From an uncultured Massilia sp. (GTDB taxonomy: Bacteria; Pseudomonadota; Gammaproteobacteria; Burkholderiales; Burkholderiaceae), in contig CAMLMV010000003.1 of assembly GCA_946481275.1 (NCBI GenBank), positions 62,001 through 126,000 on the forward strand: DNA of 64,000 bases, written 5' to 3'. This document shows, piece after piece, positions 33,801-41,044 of this stretch; positions within the stretch are counted from its first letter, which is position 1, and the number at the start of each line of letters is the position of its first letter. The position numbers were made by a program, and so were the translations under genes. Under the pieces are notes generated by a model. That model was given only the letters and a program-made list of their open reading frames with translations. It was not told the DNA's origin and did not search any database.

Positions 33801-35504
33801 GAGAAAGCGTGGTTCGACAACAAGTGCACCGCGCTCGCCCAGTGCGCCAGCCTGTCGACGACGGATCGCGCCGCCGTCAACGCGGGTGCCAACATCGTCA
33901 ACTGGCTGCGCGGGCAGCAGCAGTACGCGGATGGCACGGTCCTGCGCGCCTATACGCGTACCGACCACAACCCACCCGGGCTGACGACGACGATCCCGAT
34001 CGTGCTGGGCGACATCGCGTCTTCGAAGCCGGCCTATCTGCGCGACCCGCGCAAGGGCTATTCGATCGCGGGCTATGCCGACTACAAGACCGCCAACGCG
34101 ACGCGCTCGCCGACCGTGTTCGTGGCCGCGAACGATGGGATGCTGCACGCGTTCGACGCGGCCGCGGGCACCGAACTGTGGGCCTATGCGCCGCGCATCA
34201 CGATGAAGAAGCTGTACCTGCAAGCCAGCACGACGTACGGCACCAACCACCAGTTCACGGCGGACGGCGCACCCGAGGTGGCCGACGTGAAGATCAATGG
34301 AGCATGGCGGGCGGTGCTCGTGGCCGGCCTGAACGCGGGCGGGCGTGGCTACTACGCGCTCGACGTGACGGACCCGGCGCACCCGCGTGCCCTGTGGGAA
34401 CTGTGCGCCGATCCGGCCGTGTGCAGCGGTACGTCGTACGACGCGGACATCGGGCTCACGTTCGGGAACCCGCAGTTCGGCACGTGGAAGGACGGCGGCG
34501 GCACCGAACACTGGGTCGTGTTCCTCACGTCCGGTTACAACAACGTGCCGGGCATCGACGGCGTGAACGGCGGCAGCGGCGCGGGCTACCTGTACGTGGT
34601 CGACGCGGGCACGGGCCAGGTGCTGGACAAAACCAGTACGTCCAACGGCGATACGACCACGCCGTCCGGCTTTGCCCGCATCACGGCGGTCACCGCGAAC
34701 CCGCTGACGGATCCGCTCGTGACCTATGTGTACGGGGGCGACAACCAGGGGAAAATGTACCGCTTCGACTACACCGCCGGCGGCGCCCCCGTGGTCGTGC
34801 CGATGGCGGATGCCGGCAGCGCGCAGCCCGTGACCACGCGGCCGGAAATCACCCAATGCCAGGCCAACGGCACGGATGCGCAGGGCAACGCGACGACGGC
34901 GGTCCGCACGATGGTCGTGTACGGGACGGGCCGTTTGCTGGACCTGCCCGACATCGCGAACACCGACACGCAGAGCGTCTACGTGCTGAAGGACACCGGC
35001 ACCGGCATTCCAGCCGTGGACTGGCGCGCCGCCGCGAAGATGGCGCGGATGCGCTTGTCGAAGAGCACGGCGGGCGGGGGCGATACGTACGCCATCAGCG
35101 GCACGGCCGTCAACTGGGGGACCCAGGCCGGCTGGTACATGGACCTGGACCAGAATAGCGGCGAGCGCGTCAACCTGGATCCTAAAGTCGTTTCCGGCAC
35201 GCTGAACGTCGTGGCCAACCTCCCGACGTCGTCGTCGGCCTGCTCCGTCGGCGGCACGAGCAACCTGTACCAGCTCGACGTCTGCACGGCGCAGCCGCTG
35301 CTGGTCGACGCCAGCAACCAGCCCATCGTCGGCCGCACCTTGTCGAACACGTCGGCGGCCGTCGGCTTCATCATCGTGCGCCTGCCCAGCGGCGCGTTGA
35401 AGCTCATCGCGACGACGGCGGACGGCAGGAACACGCCGTTCGACTTGCCCGCGGCCGCGGCGCAGGATGCGCGCAAGGCCGGCTGGCGGCGCGTGCGCGA
35501 CTGA
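30849..35504 (+). CDS. pilY1: PilY1-type pilus tip adhesin
   Basis: 1551-aa exported tip protein, among the larger PilY1 proteins. Signal peptide 1-21, a von Willebrand A-like region beginning with the MIDAS motif LYDNSGSM (about 46-53) and resuming near residue 615 (NVGIVSLSTAAAEG), and a C-terminal PilY1 beta-propeller (about 1040-1500) with VFVAANDGMLHAFDAAAGTELWAY and YGGDNQGKMYRFDYT. Between the vWA halves lies a beta-rich insertion (about 260-560) with two divergent repeats beginning YGTITIGTSASNG and AYITVSGTASNS. PilY1 promotes pilus extension, adhesion and, in some bacteria, surface sensing upstream of c-di-GMP, which makes its proximity to the Wsp-like operon noteworthy. Last gene of the operon. 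Its stop is 6 bp from the convergent DUF3108 gene. Confidence 0.92.
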   Translation: MKKILALTGLVALMLAGVAGAAVTSIAQLPLLNVDGTGNVKPNLMLLYDNSGSMASAFTPDYIDDSTTCRSRALMSGGTRGCTAGHPPFNSADFNRQYYDPKVRYTPPVRADGTSYTSMTRSATTNWTTVTTDGFGVNRRDLLGNSASATNLATGFPDLRWCDSNSANCVYNSATYTYPNDVRYTAQAYTTNPYYYTINVAEYCTTAALTTCVTTAVGAAAPAGYPFPARVRWCDSTALTNCQAKYVGNFKYPRFSNPNGGVVAAYGTITIGTSASNGAITINGVAVAESGGSVVITNNAVTAASGTNTVSKQQTAATALAASIIAKTGLTNQYLACVRTPASGYSVPACSTYGITLGTDNVVAVVPIDCASGTSSKSIGVCSVLTDSSRSGWAITVDAPAAVVQAAQPATAYITVSGTASNSKNSNSRTVLAGGTKLGSKTLIASDITFGRSASNTSVASAIANAIGTQGTVTAYLGGDDVTTACAGKGANTICVADSGAGAGGAAIAMGTLTNNGGNISFALTPASAPVAAVYDTIPVTTTPLGSGAAVFVRTDIVPAVTSYPKAAGRTDCVGSTCTYDEEMTNFANWYAYYKTRNQMMKTAVGLAFQALTSNYNVGIVSLSTAAAEGTMTAPQQFTGSARTNWYSTLYAMDGSQSTPLRPALHAIGKMYANQNPYVAAAGAEVVQYPCQQNFTFITTDGYWNGGAASTVVNNDNVESTTRFCTRGSGCYDPSAQSYNSLADVALYWYNGGSNTAASSLRTSLEDWTRPGLVPARTGENSRLHMNTYALGLGVDGVMNYEPKYDSAPLPGGDFYNLITGVATGCPWNGNGAYVWPDPKTNDSSGSAAYQSRVDDLWHAAINGHGHYFSASDPTQVVQGLSSALSAIQVRIGAASAAATSTPNISQQDNDIFSSTFTTVRWYGELSDRKIDPITGAVSTAAAWTSSDTVGRLVGDSSDSRTIWMQDTVNGGLKSFTYANLTATEKAWFDNKCTALAQCASLSTTDRAAVNAGANIVNWLRGQQQYADGTVLRAYTRTDHNPPGLTTTIPIVLGDIASSKPAYLRDPRKGYSIAGYADYKTANATRSPTVFVAANDGMLHAFDAAAGTELWAYAPRITMKKLYLQASTTYGTNHQFTADGAPEVADVKINGAWRAVLVAGLNAGGRGYYALDVTDPAHPRALWELCADPAVCSGTSYDADIGLTFGNPQFGTWKDGGGTEHWVVFLTSGYNNVPGIDGVNGGSGAGYLYVVDAGTGQVLDKTSTSNGDTTTPSGFARITAVTANPLTDPLVTYVYGGDNQGKMYRFDYTAGGAPVVVPMADAGSAQPVTTRPEITQCQANGTDAQGNATTAVRTMVVYGTGRLLDLPDIANTDTQSVYVLKDTGTGIPAVDWRAAAKMARMRLSKSTAGGGDTYAISGTAVNWGTQAGWYMDLDQNSGERVNLDPKVVSGTLNVVANLPTSSSACSVGGTSNLYQLDVCTAQPLLVDASNQPIVGRTLSNTSAAVGFIIVRLPSGALKLIATTADGRNTPFDLPAAAAQDARKAGWRRVRD

Positions 35505-35510
35505 GGACCG

Positions 35511-36530
35511 TCAGGGCAGGGCAGGCGCGGGCCCGAGCGCGGACAGGGTCTGCGTGACGCTCCCGCCAGCGTCCTCCACGCGCAGCCGCACCGGCAGCCA
35601 GCCCTGTTCCGGCGCCAGCCAGACATCCAGCCGCGCCAGTCCCGGCGCCGCCAGTTCCGCCAGGTGCCATGCCGCGAACGTGCCCGCTTCCGTGGCGACG
35701 TCTTCGCGGCCCAGCACGCGGAAACGCGCGATGCGCAGGTCGCGCGGGCCCGCCACCACGATATCGATCGAGTCCCTGATCTGGTCCGGCTCGGCCAGGC
35801 CCATGCCGGCCAGCTGCATGAGGACGGACGCCCGGTCCTGGATGCCGACGTTGTCCGGACTGGCCGTACCGGTCGCGCTGAACAGCACGCGGTGGCCGTC
35901 GGCGTCGAACTCCGTGACGAGCGGGCCGGCGTCCGTGTCCTCCTGCGCGCGGCGCGGAGCGATGCCCGCGTCGCCGCTCGCGCCCTCGCTGCGCAGGCGG
36001 CCGAGGGCGCCGTCCATGTCCAGCACGTAGCGGTCGCCGTCCGTGCGCCAGGTCAGGCGCGCGGTCCCGGCCGGTAGCGGCGTGCCGTTCGCGCTGTGGC
36101 GCACGAGGCCGTAGCTGATCTGGACGGGAGCGGGCAGGCGCACGCGGTAGCGCCCCGGCATTTGCAACAACGGGGTGCCGGCGTCGGGCGTCGTGGCGGC
36201 GGTGTCGGCCGGCGCTGGCGGCGGCGCGCCTGGGCTGCTGGACGTTGGAGCCGGGTGTGCCGCCGCCGGCGCGGACCGGGGATGTGCCGGCGCGGCCGCT
36301 GCCGCAGCCGCGGCCGGCCGCACGGCGGGAAGGGAGGGCGCAGTTCGGGGCGCGGTAGAGGCGGGAGGCGTCAGGCGCACGCTCAGCCCCGTGTCGGTCG
36401 CCCGCGGTGCGCTGTCGAATGGCGCGGCGCCGCGCGCGGCCAGCAGTTCCAGCAGCGCAAGGTGCGCCGCGGCGGAACAGGCGCACAGCACCAGCAGGCG
36501 CCGATGCCGGGACAGGACGGCGAGGTTCAT
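35511..36530 (-). CDS. DUF3108 domain envelope protein
   Basis: 339-aa protein. An N-terminal hydrophobic helix (about 10-30, LLVLCACSAAAHLALLELLAA) acts as membrane anchor or uncleaved signal, followed by an Ala/Pro-rich linker (about 40-115) and a DUF3108 beta-domain (about 120-335): APVQISYGLVRHSANG, RYVLDMDGALGRLRSEG, and AAWHLAELAAPGLARLDVWLAPEQGWLPVRLRVED. DUF3108 proteins are periplasmic lipocalin-like proteins of unknown role. ATG 36530 begins the hydrophobic helix. It stands alone on the minus strand between pilY1 and the MarR-type gene, so no operon role can be given. Confidence 0.8.
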   Translation of the reverse strand: MNLAVLSRHRRLLVLCACSAAAHLALLELLAARGAAPFDSAPRATDTGLSVRLTPPASTAPRTAPSLPAVRPAAAAAAAAPAHPRSAPAAAHPAPTSSSPGAPPPAPADTAATTPDAGTPLLQMPGRYRVRLPAPVQISYGLVRHSANGTPLPAGTARLTWRTDGDRYVLDMDGALGRLRSEGASGDAGIAPRRAQEDTDAGPLVTEFDADGHRVLFSATGTASPDNVGIQDRASVLMQLAGMGLAEPDQIRDSIDIVVAGPRDLRIARFRVLGREDVATEAGTFAAWHLAELAAPGLARLDVWLAPEQGWLPVRLRVEDAGGSVTQTLSALGPAPALP

Positions 36531-36604
36531 GCCGCCAGTGTAATGCACGCGGCAGCGGAATGACGAACTGCCTTCATGACGGAGAGTGGGCGTGCGCTGG
36601 CCGG

Positions 36605-36964
36605 CTAGCCGGCCTTCTCGACCGCCTTGACCATGCACTTCGACAGCTTGTCGAAGTGGGCGAGGGCCGCCTGCGTGAGCGTCACCTGCTTGCGCCGCGT
36701 GTCCTCGGTATCGGTCAGCATGATCCAGCCCTTTTCGCGCATCGACGTCAGGCGGCTGTGCACGGTGGCGGGAGCGCCGAGTTCCTTCTTGGCCATCATG
36801 TCGCGCACGCACAGGCGCTCGCCCTCCTGCATGGCGCGCGCGACGGTGCCGAGGATGCGTTCTTCCAGCGGGTCGAGCGAGGGGAGGGACGGCAACCCGC
36901 GCAAGGCTTCCGCGAGTTGCAGAAAGCGCAGATAGATGTCGGCGGGACGGGTCGATTTGCTCAT
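36605..36964 (-). CDS. MarR-type winged-helix regulator
   Basis: 119-aa DNA-binding protein. The winged helix (about 35-100) is visible in EERILGTVARAMQEGERLCVRDMMAKKELGAPATVHSRLTSMREKGWIMLTDTEDTRRKQVTLT, ending in a dimerisation helix. The short N-terminal helical part (ADIYLRFLQLAEALRGL) is compact relative to most MarR proteins (about 140-160 aa). ATG 36964 is used; ATG 37000 would add 12 residues. A TATAAT lies exactly 6 nt before ATG 36964, implying a leaderless message. The divergent gene encodes a membrane protein starting 51 bp away and is the natural target candidate. Confidence 0.78.
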   Translation of the reverse strand: MSKSTRPADIYLRFLQLAEALRGLPSLPSLDPLEERILGTVARAMQEGERLCVRDMMAKKELGAPATVHSRLTSMREKGWIMLTDTEDTRRKQVTLTQAALAHFDKLSKCMVKAVEKAG

Positions 36965-36970
36965 GCGCAG

Positions 36971-36976
36971 ATTATA
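36971..36976 (-). promoter_or_regulatory. -10 element giving a leaderless MarR-type mRNA
   Basis: On the minus strand a consensus TATAAT ends 6 nt before the ATG at 36964, which would put the transcription start at or next to the A of the start codon. No ribosome site exists between them. The -35 region is weak. Confidence 0.4.
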
Positions 36977-37015
36977 ATGCGATAGCCACGCGAACTCCAT
37001 CACCTACAAACCTTC

Positions 37016-37612
37016 ATGTCATCCCCTTTAACTCCCGGTCACCACGCCGGCCCGGGCATGGCCGAACGCGCCCGCGTCGCCTGCACGAGCGTCGTCGGTT
37101 CGGTGGTGTTCTACCTCGTCCTGGCGCGGCTGCAGGACTGGGTGTTCCCCAACGTCGAGTTCATGCGCGGGGTCGGCTGGATCTACCTGCCGGCAGGCGC
37201 ACGGCTGCTGTGCCCGTTGCTGCTGGGCCTGCCCGGCGCCGTCGGTGTCCTGCTGGGGTCGTGGTGCGAGTGCTTCTTCCACCTGTATCCGGACGATCCC
37301 GTGCGCTCCTTCGCCGGCGGCATCAGCTCGGCCCTCGCGCCCTACCTGGTGTACCTGTTCGCGCTGCGCGTGCTGGGCATGAAGGCGTCGCTGTCGAACC
37401 TGACGTCGCGCCGCCTGCTGCTGCTCGTGCCGCTGTTCGGCGTCGCCAGCCCGCTGATGCACCACCTGTGGTTCTGGCTCCATGGCGACGAGGTCGACCT
37501 CGCGCAGGGCTTCGCCGTCATGGCGGCCGGCGACATGCTGGGCGCGCTCGTCGTCCTCTACGCGTTGAAAGGCATGCTGGGCTTGCTGCCTGCGCCGGCG
37601 CCCCGCCGCTGA
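37016..37612 (+). CDS. Multi-pass membrane protein of unknown function
   Basis: 198-aa integral membrane protein with about five predicted helices (about 22-42, 58-82, 97-118, 127-148 and 166-190). The motif GWIYLPAGARLLCPLLLGLPGAVGVLLGS resembles the start of MASE1-type sensor membrane domains, but no output domain is attached. It is not a transporter family that can be recognised by eye. It is divergent from the MarR-type regulator, 51 bp apart, and probably under its control. Start at ATG 37016 gives a short polar N-terminus; ATG 37058 is the alternative. Confidence 0.7.
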   Translation: MSSPLTPGHHAGPGMAERARVACTSVVGSVVFYLVLARLQDWVFPNVEFMRGVGWIYLPAGARLLCPLLLGLPGAVGVLLGSWCECFFHLYPDDPVRSFAGGISSALAPYLVYLFALRVLGMKASLSNLTSRRLLLLVPLFGVASPLMHHLWFWLHGDEVDLAQGFAVMAAGDMLGALVVLYALKGMLGLLPAPAPRR

Positions 37613-37646
37613 CGTTTTCATGACGCTGTGGACATGATTCCGTCGC

Positions 37647-37660
37647 GGATTCATGAATCC
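37647..37660. promoter_or_regulatory. 14-bp perfect palindrome upstream of the alcohol dehydrogenase gene
   Basis: GGATTCATGAATCC is perfectly self-complementary and lies 102 bp before the ATG at 37762. The core contains T-N11-A spacing consistent with LysR-type operators, and a LysR gene closes this gene group (40017-40907). Confidence 0.45.
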
Positions 37661-37761
37661 TATTCATAAGGTCAAGCAATCCCGGCCGGTCCTGTGCGGG
37701 AGGTTTGCCGTTACCATCGTCGGCCCGCGATGCAAACGACAACCTTACGAAAGGATCATCC

Positions 37762-38811
37762 ATGACCGTCAAGGCCTATGGCGCCCATGCCGCCGACCAA
37801 CCGCTCGAATCCCTGGACATCACCCGCCGCGCGCCGGGTCCGCACGACGTGCAGATCGAGATCGCCTATTGCGGCGTGTGCCACTCCGACCTGCACACGG
37901 TGAAGGCCGAGTGGGCCGGCACCCTGTATCCATGCGTGCCGGGCCACGAGATCGTCGGCAGGGTCTCCGCCGTCGGCGCCCACGTGAAGGGTCACAGGGA
38001 AGGCGACCTGGTGGGCGTCGGCTGCATGGTCGACAGCTGCCGGCACTGCGCCGATTGCGAGGACGGCCTCGAAAACTATTGCGACGGCATGGTCGGCACG
38101 TACAACGGCCCGGGCGCGGACGCACCGGGCCACACGCTGGGCGGCTACGCCGAGCGCATCGTCGTGCACGAGCGCTACGTGCTGCGCGTGCGCCATCCGG
38201 AAGAGCAGCTCGCGGCCGTCGCGCCGCTGCTGTGCGCCGGCATCACGACCTATTCTCCGCTGCGCCACTGGAACGCGGGGCCGGGCAAGACCGTGGGCAT
38301 CGTCGGCATCGGCGGCCTGGGCCACATGGGCATCAAGCTGGCCCGCGCGATGGGCGCGCACGTCGTCGCCTTCACGACATCCGAATCGAAGCGCACGGAC
38401 GCCGAGGCGCTGGGCGCGCATGAAGTGGTCGTGTCGCGCGATGCCGCCGCCATGGTCGCGCGTGCGAAAAGCCTGGACCTGATCGTCGACACGGTCGCCG
38501 CGCCGCACGACCTGGACGCCTACCTGAACCTCCTGAAACGCGACGGCACGATGGTGCTGGTCGGCGCGCCCGCGACGCCGCACCCGTCGCCGCAGGTGTT
38601 CAACCTGATCACGAAGCGCCGCGCGCTGGCCGGCTCGATGATCGGCGGGATCCCGGAAACGCAGGAGATGCTCGACTTCTGCGCGCAGCACGGCATCGTC
38701 GCCGACATCGAGATGATCCGGGCCGACGAGATCAACGCCGCGTACGAACGCATGCTCGCGGGCGACGTGAAGTACCGCTTCGTGATCGACAACGCGACGC
38801 TGGCCGCCTGA
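37762..38811 (+). CDS. Zinc-dependent NAD(P) alcohol dehydrogenase (YahK/cinnamyl-alcohol type)
   Basis: 349-aa medium-chain dehydrogenase/reductase. Catalytic zinc ligands in CGVCHSDLH and GHEIVG, structural zinc cysteines in CRHCADCEDGLENYC, the domain core GGYAERIVVHERYVLRV and the Rossmann motif GIGGLGHMGIKLARAMG are all present. This subgroup reduces aldehydes with NADPH in many bacteria, including aromatic and short-chain aldehydes. ATG 37762 follows GAAAGGA by 7 nt. The MFS exporter begins on its last base (TGATG overlap), so both are one operon. A function in aldehyde detoxification with export is plausible but not shown. Confidence 0.9.
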   Translation: MTVKAYGAHAADQPLESLDITRRAPGPHDVQIEIAYCGVCHSDLHTVKAEWAGTLYPCVPGHEIVGRVSAVGAHVKGHREGDLVGVGCMVDSCRHCADCEDGLENYCDGMVGTYNGPGADAPGHTLGGYAERIVVHERYVLRVRHPEEQLAAVAPLLCAGITTYSPLRHWNAGPGKTVGIVGIGGLGHMGIKLARAMGAHVVAFTTSESKRTDAEALGAHEVVVSRDAAAMVARAKSLDLIVDTVAAPHDLDAYLNLLKRDGTMVLVGAPATPHPSPQVFNLITKRRALAGSMIGGIPETQEMLDFCAQHGIVADIEMIRADEINAAYERMLAGDVKYRFVIDNATLAA

Positions 38812-39995
38812 TGCAGCCTCGGGTCCCATCGCTCGAACGCGGCGTTTCGCAGGACGCGAACGCCGCCTGGGGCGCCGTGTTCGCGCTGGCGCTGGCCGCG
38901 TTCGCGCTCGTCGCGTCCGAGTTCATGCCGGTCAGCCTGCTGAGTCCCATCGCATCCGACCTGCGCATCAGCGAAGGCCAGGCGGGGCAGGCAATCGCCG
39001 TCTCCGGCGCCTTCGCCCTCGTCACGAGCCTGTGCATGGCACGGCTGGCCGGACGGCTCGACCGCAAGGTCCTGCTGCTGGGCCTCACGTTGATGATGAT
39101 CGTGTCCGGGACGATCGCCGCGTTCGCGCCGAACTACGCCGTGTTCATGGCGGGCCGGGCGTGCATCGGCGTGGCGATCGGCGGCTTCTGGTCGATGTCG
39201 GCGGCGACCGCGATGCGGCTCGTGCCGGACCACCTCGTGCCGCGCGCGCTGGCCATCGTCAACGGCGGCAATGCGCTGGCGACCGTCGTCGCGGCGCCGG
39301 CCGGCAGCGTCCTCGGCGCGCTGGTCGGCTGGCGCGGCGCGTTCTTCGCCATCGTGCCTGTCGCCGCGCTGGCATTCGCGTGGAAGTTCGTCAGCCTGCC
39401 CGCGCTGCCCGCCGCACCGGACCGCAAGTCCGGCAGCGTGTTCGCGCTGCTGAAGCGCCCGGCCGTCGCGTACGGCATGGCGGGGGTCAGCCTGTTCTTC
39501 ATGGGGCAGTTCGCGCTCTTCACGTACTTGCGGCCGTTCCTCGAAACGGTCACGCACGTGAGCGTGACGACGCTGACCGGCATGCTGCTGGCGATCGGCA
39601 TCGCGGGCTTCCTCGGCACGACGGCCATTGGCGCGTTCCTCGACAGGCACCTGTATCGCACGCTGGTCGTGATCCCGCTCGTGATGGCCGTGTTGGCCGG
39701 CGCGCTCGTGGCGTTCGGCCGGTCGGCGGCCATCGTCGGCGTACTGCTCGCCGTGTGGGGCCTCGTCGCGACGGCGGCGCCGGTTGGCTGGTGGACGTGG
39801 CTCGCGCGCACCCTGCCGGACGATGCGGAGGCGGGCGGCGGCCTGATCGTGGCCGTCGTCCAGCTGGCGATCGGCCTCGGTGCCACCCTGGGCGGCGTGC
39901 TGTTCGACGCATGGGGCCATCGCGCGACGTTCGGATTGAGTGCGGTGCTGCTCGTCGTCGCCGCAGCGCTGGCGGGCAAGGCCGCGCGCGCTTGA
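38811..39995 (+). CDS. MFS efflux transporter (DHA1/AraJ type)
   Basis: 394-aa 12-helix major facilitator. The first helices carry FALVASEFMPVSLLSPIASDLRISEGQAGQAIAVSGAFALVTS and the loop ARLAGRLDRKVLLLGLT with the MFS motif between helices 2 and 3; motif C is at the GGNALATVVAAPAGSVLGALVGWR region, characteristic of drug/proton antiporters. Similar in pattern to YdhP/NepI-type exporters of purine nucleosides or sugars. Starts at the last base of the dehydrogenase stop codon. A LysR regulator follows 21 bp after its stop. Substrate not assignable. Confidence 0.88.
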   Translation: MQPRVPSLERGVSQDANAAWGAVFALALAAFALVASEFMPVSLLSPIASDLRISEGQAGQAIAVSGAFALVTSLCMARLAGRLDRKVLLLGLTLMMIVSGTIAAFAPNYAVFMAGRACIGVAIGGFWSMSAATAMRLVPDHLVPRALAIVNGGNALATVVAAPAGSVLGALVGWRGAFFAIVPVAALAFAWKFVSLPALPAAPDRKSGSVFALLKRPAVAYGMAGVSLFFMGQFALFTYLRPFLETVTHVSVTTLTGMLLAIGIAGFLGTTAIGAFLDRHLYRTLVVIPLVMAVLAGALVAFGRSAAIVGVLLAVWGLVATAAPVGWWTWLARTLPDDAEAGGGLIVAVVQLAIGLGATLGGVLFDAWGHRATFGLSAVLLVVAAALAGKAARA

Positions 39996-40004
39996 GTTTG
40001 AGCT

Positions 40005-40010
40005 TAGAAT
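40005..40010 (+). promoter_or_regulatory. -10 element 6 nt before the LysR start codon
   Basis: TAGAAT is followed by 6 nt and then the ATG at 40017, with no ribosome site. As for the MarR-type gene, this places the transcript start at the start codon. No good -35 is visible. Confidence 0.35.
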
Positions 40011-40016
40011 CACGGC

Positions 40017-40907
40017 ATGGCACGCGATAACCTCAGCGACATCCTCGTCTTCCTCGCGGTCGCGCGCGAACGCAGTTTCACGCGCGCCGCGGTCAAGCTG
40101 GGCATGACGCAGTCCGCGCTCAGCCACACGATCCGCGCCCTGGAAGCGCGATTGGGCGTGCGGCTGCTGACGCGCACGACGCGCAGCGTGTCGCCCACCG
40201 AGGCCGGCGAGCGCCTGCTGCAGAACGTGGCGCCGCGGCTGGAAGAGATCGACGCGGAGATCGCGGCCGTCAGCGAGCTTGGCGACCGGCCCGCGGGCAC
40301 CGTCCGCATCACGGCCACGGACCACGTCATCGACAACGTGCTGTGGCCGCGCCTGGCCGCCGTGCTGCCGCAGTACCCGGACATCCACCTCGAGATCAGT
40401 TCCGAATACCGCATGGTGGACGTGGCGGCGGAACGCTACGACATCGGCGTGCGCTGGGGCGACCAGGTCGAGAAGGACATGATCGCCGTGCGCCTCACGC
40501 CCGACACGCAGACGATGATCGTCGGCGCGCCGGCATACTTCGCGCAGTGTCCCGTGCCCGCATCCATCGACGACCTCATGAAGCACGAGTGCATTCGCCT
40601 GCGCCTCGCGGGCGGGGGCGTGTACGCATGGGAGATGCTCGATCGCGGCGAAGCCGTCGACGTGCGCGTGCGCGGCCGCTACACGTTCAACGGCATTTAC
40701 CAGATCCTGAACGCGGCGCTGTCCGGCTGCGGCCTCGCCTTCGTCCCGGAGGACGTGGCGGCACCGCACCTGCAGGCCGGCCGCCTCGTCGGCGTGATGG
40801 CGGACTTCTGCCCGAAATTCCCCGGCCTGCATGCGTACTATCCAGGCCGGCGCCACGCGTCGCGCGCGCTGGCCGTCGTGCTCGATGCGATCCGCCATAA
40901 GGGTTGA
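40017..40907 (+). CDS. LysR-family transcriptional regulator
   Basis: 296-aa regulator: winged HTH (about 5-65; RSFTRAAVKLGMTQSALSHTIRALEARLGVRLLTRTTRSVSPTEAG) and a periplasmic-binding-protein-like effector domain (about 90-290) with VRITATDHVIDNVLWPRLAAVLPQYPDIHLEI. It belongs to the LTTR group that often controls adjacent dehydrogenases and MFS exporters. It is last in a same-strand group with the zinc dehydrogenase and MFS genes, not divergent from them, which is less usual for LysR regulators. ATG 40017 has no ribosome site but sits 6 nt after a TAGAAT. Confidence 0.9.
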   Translation: MARDNLSDILVFLAVARERSFTRAAVKLGMTQSALSHTIRALEARLGVRLLTRTTRSVSPTEAGERLLQNVAPRLEEIDAEIAAVSELGDRPAGTVRITATDHVIDNVLWPRLAAVLPQYPDIHLEISSEYRMVDVAAERYDIGVRWGDQVEKDMIAVRLTPDTQTMIVGAPAYFAQCPVPASIDDLMKHECIRLRLAGGGVYAWEMLDRGEAVDVRVRGRYTFNGIYQILNAALSGCGLAFVPEDVAAPHLQAGRLVGVMADFCPKFPGLHAYYPGRRHASRALAVVLDAIRHKG

Positions 40908-40973
40908 TTTCTGCCGGGATTTTTCGTGCGTACCATATCTCCGAAGAGGCCGGCGCACGGTTGAAGCGAATAC

Positions 40974-41002
40974 CTGAACGGATGGCCGGGATGTTCTAGA
41001 AT
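40974..41002 (+). promoter_or_regulatory. Possible promoter of the dxs-hpnD-shc-hpnG operon
   Basis: CTGAAC (40974-40979), 17-bp spacer, TAGAAT (40997-41002); ATG of dxs is at 41045 with GGAGGA at 41035-41040. The -35 is poor (3 of 6 matches). TAGAAT/TAGAAC also precedes hpnM and hpnA. Confidence 0.4.
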
Positions 41003-41044
41003 GGGTCGCCTGCGGTGCCTGTCGCACGCCGCATGGAGGACCGC

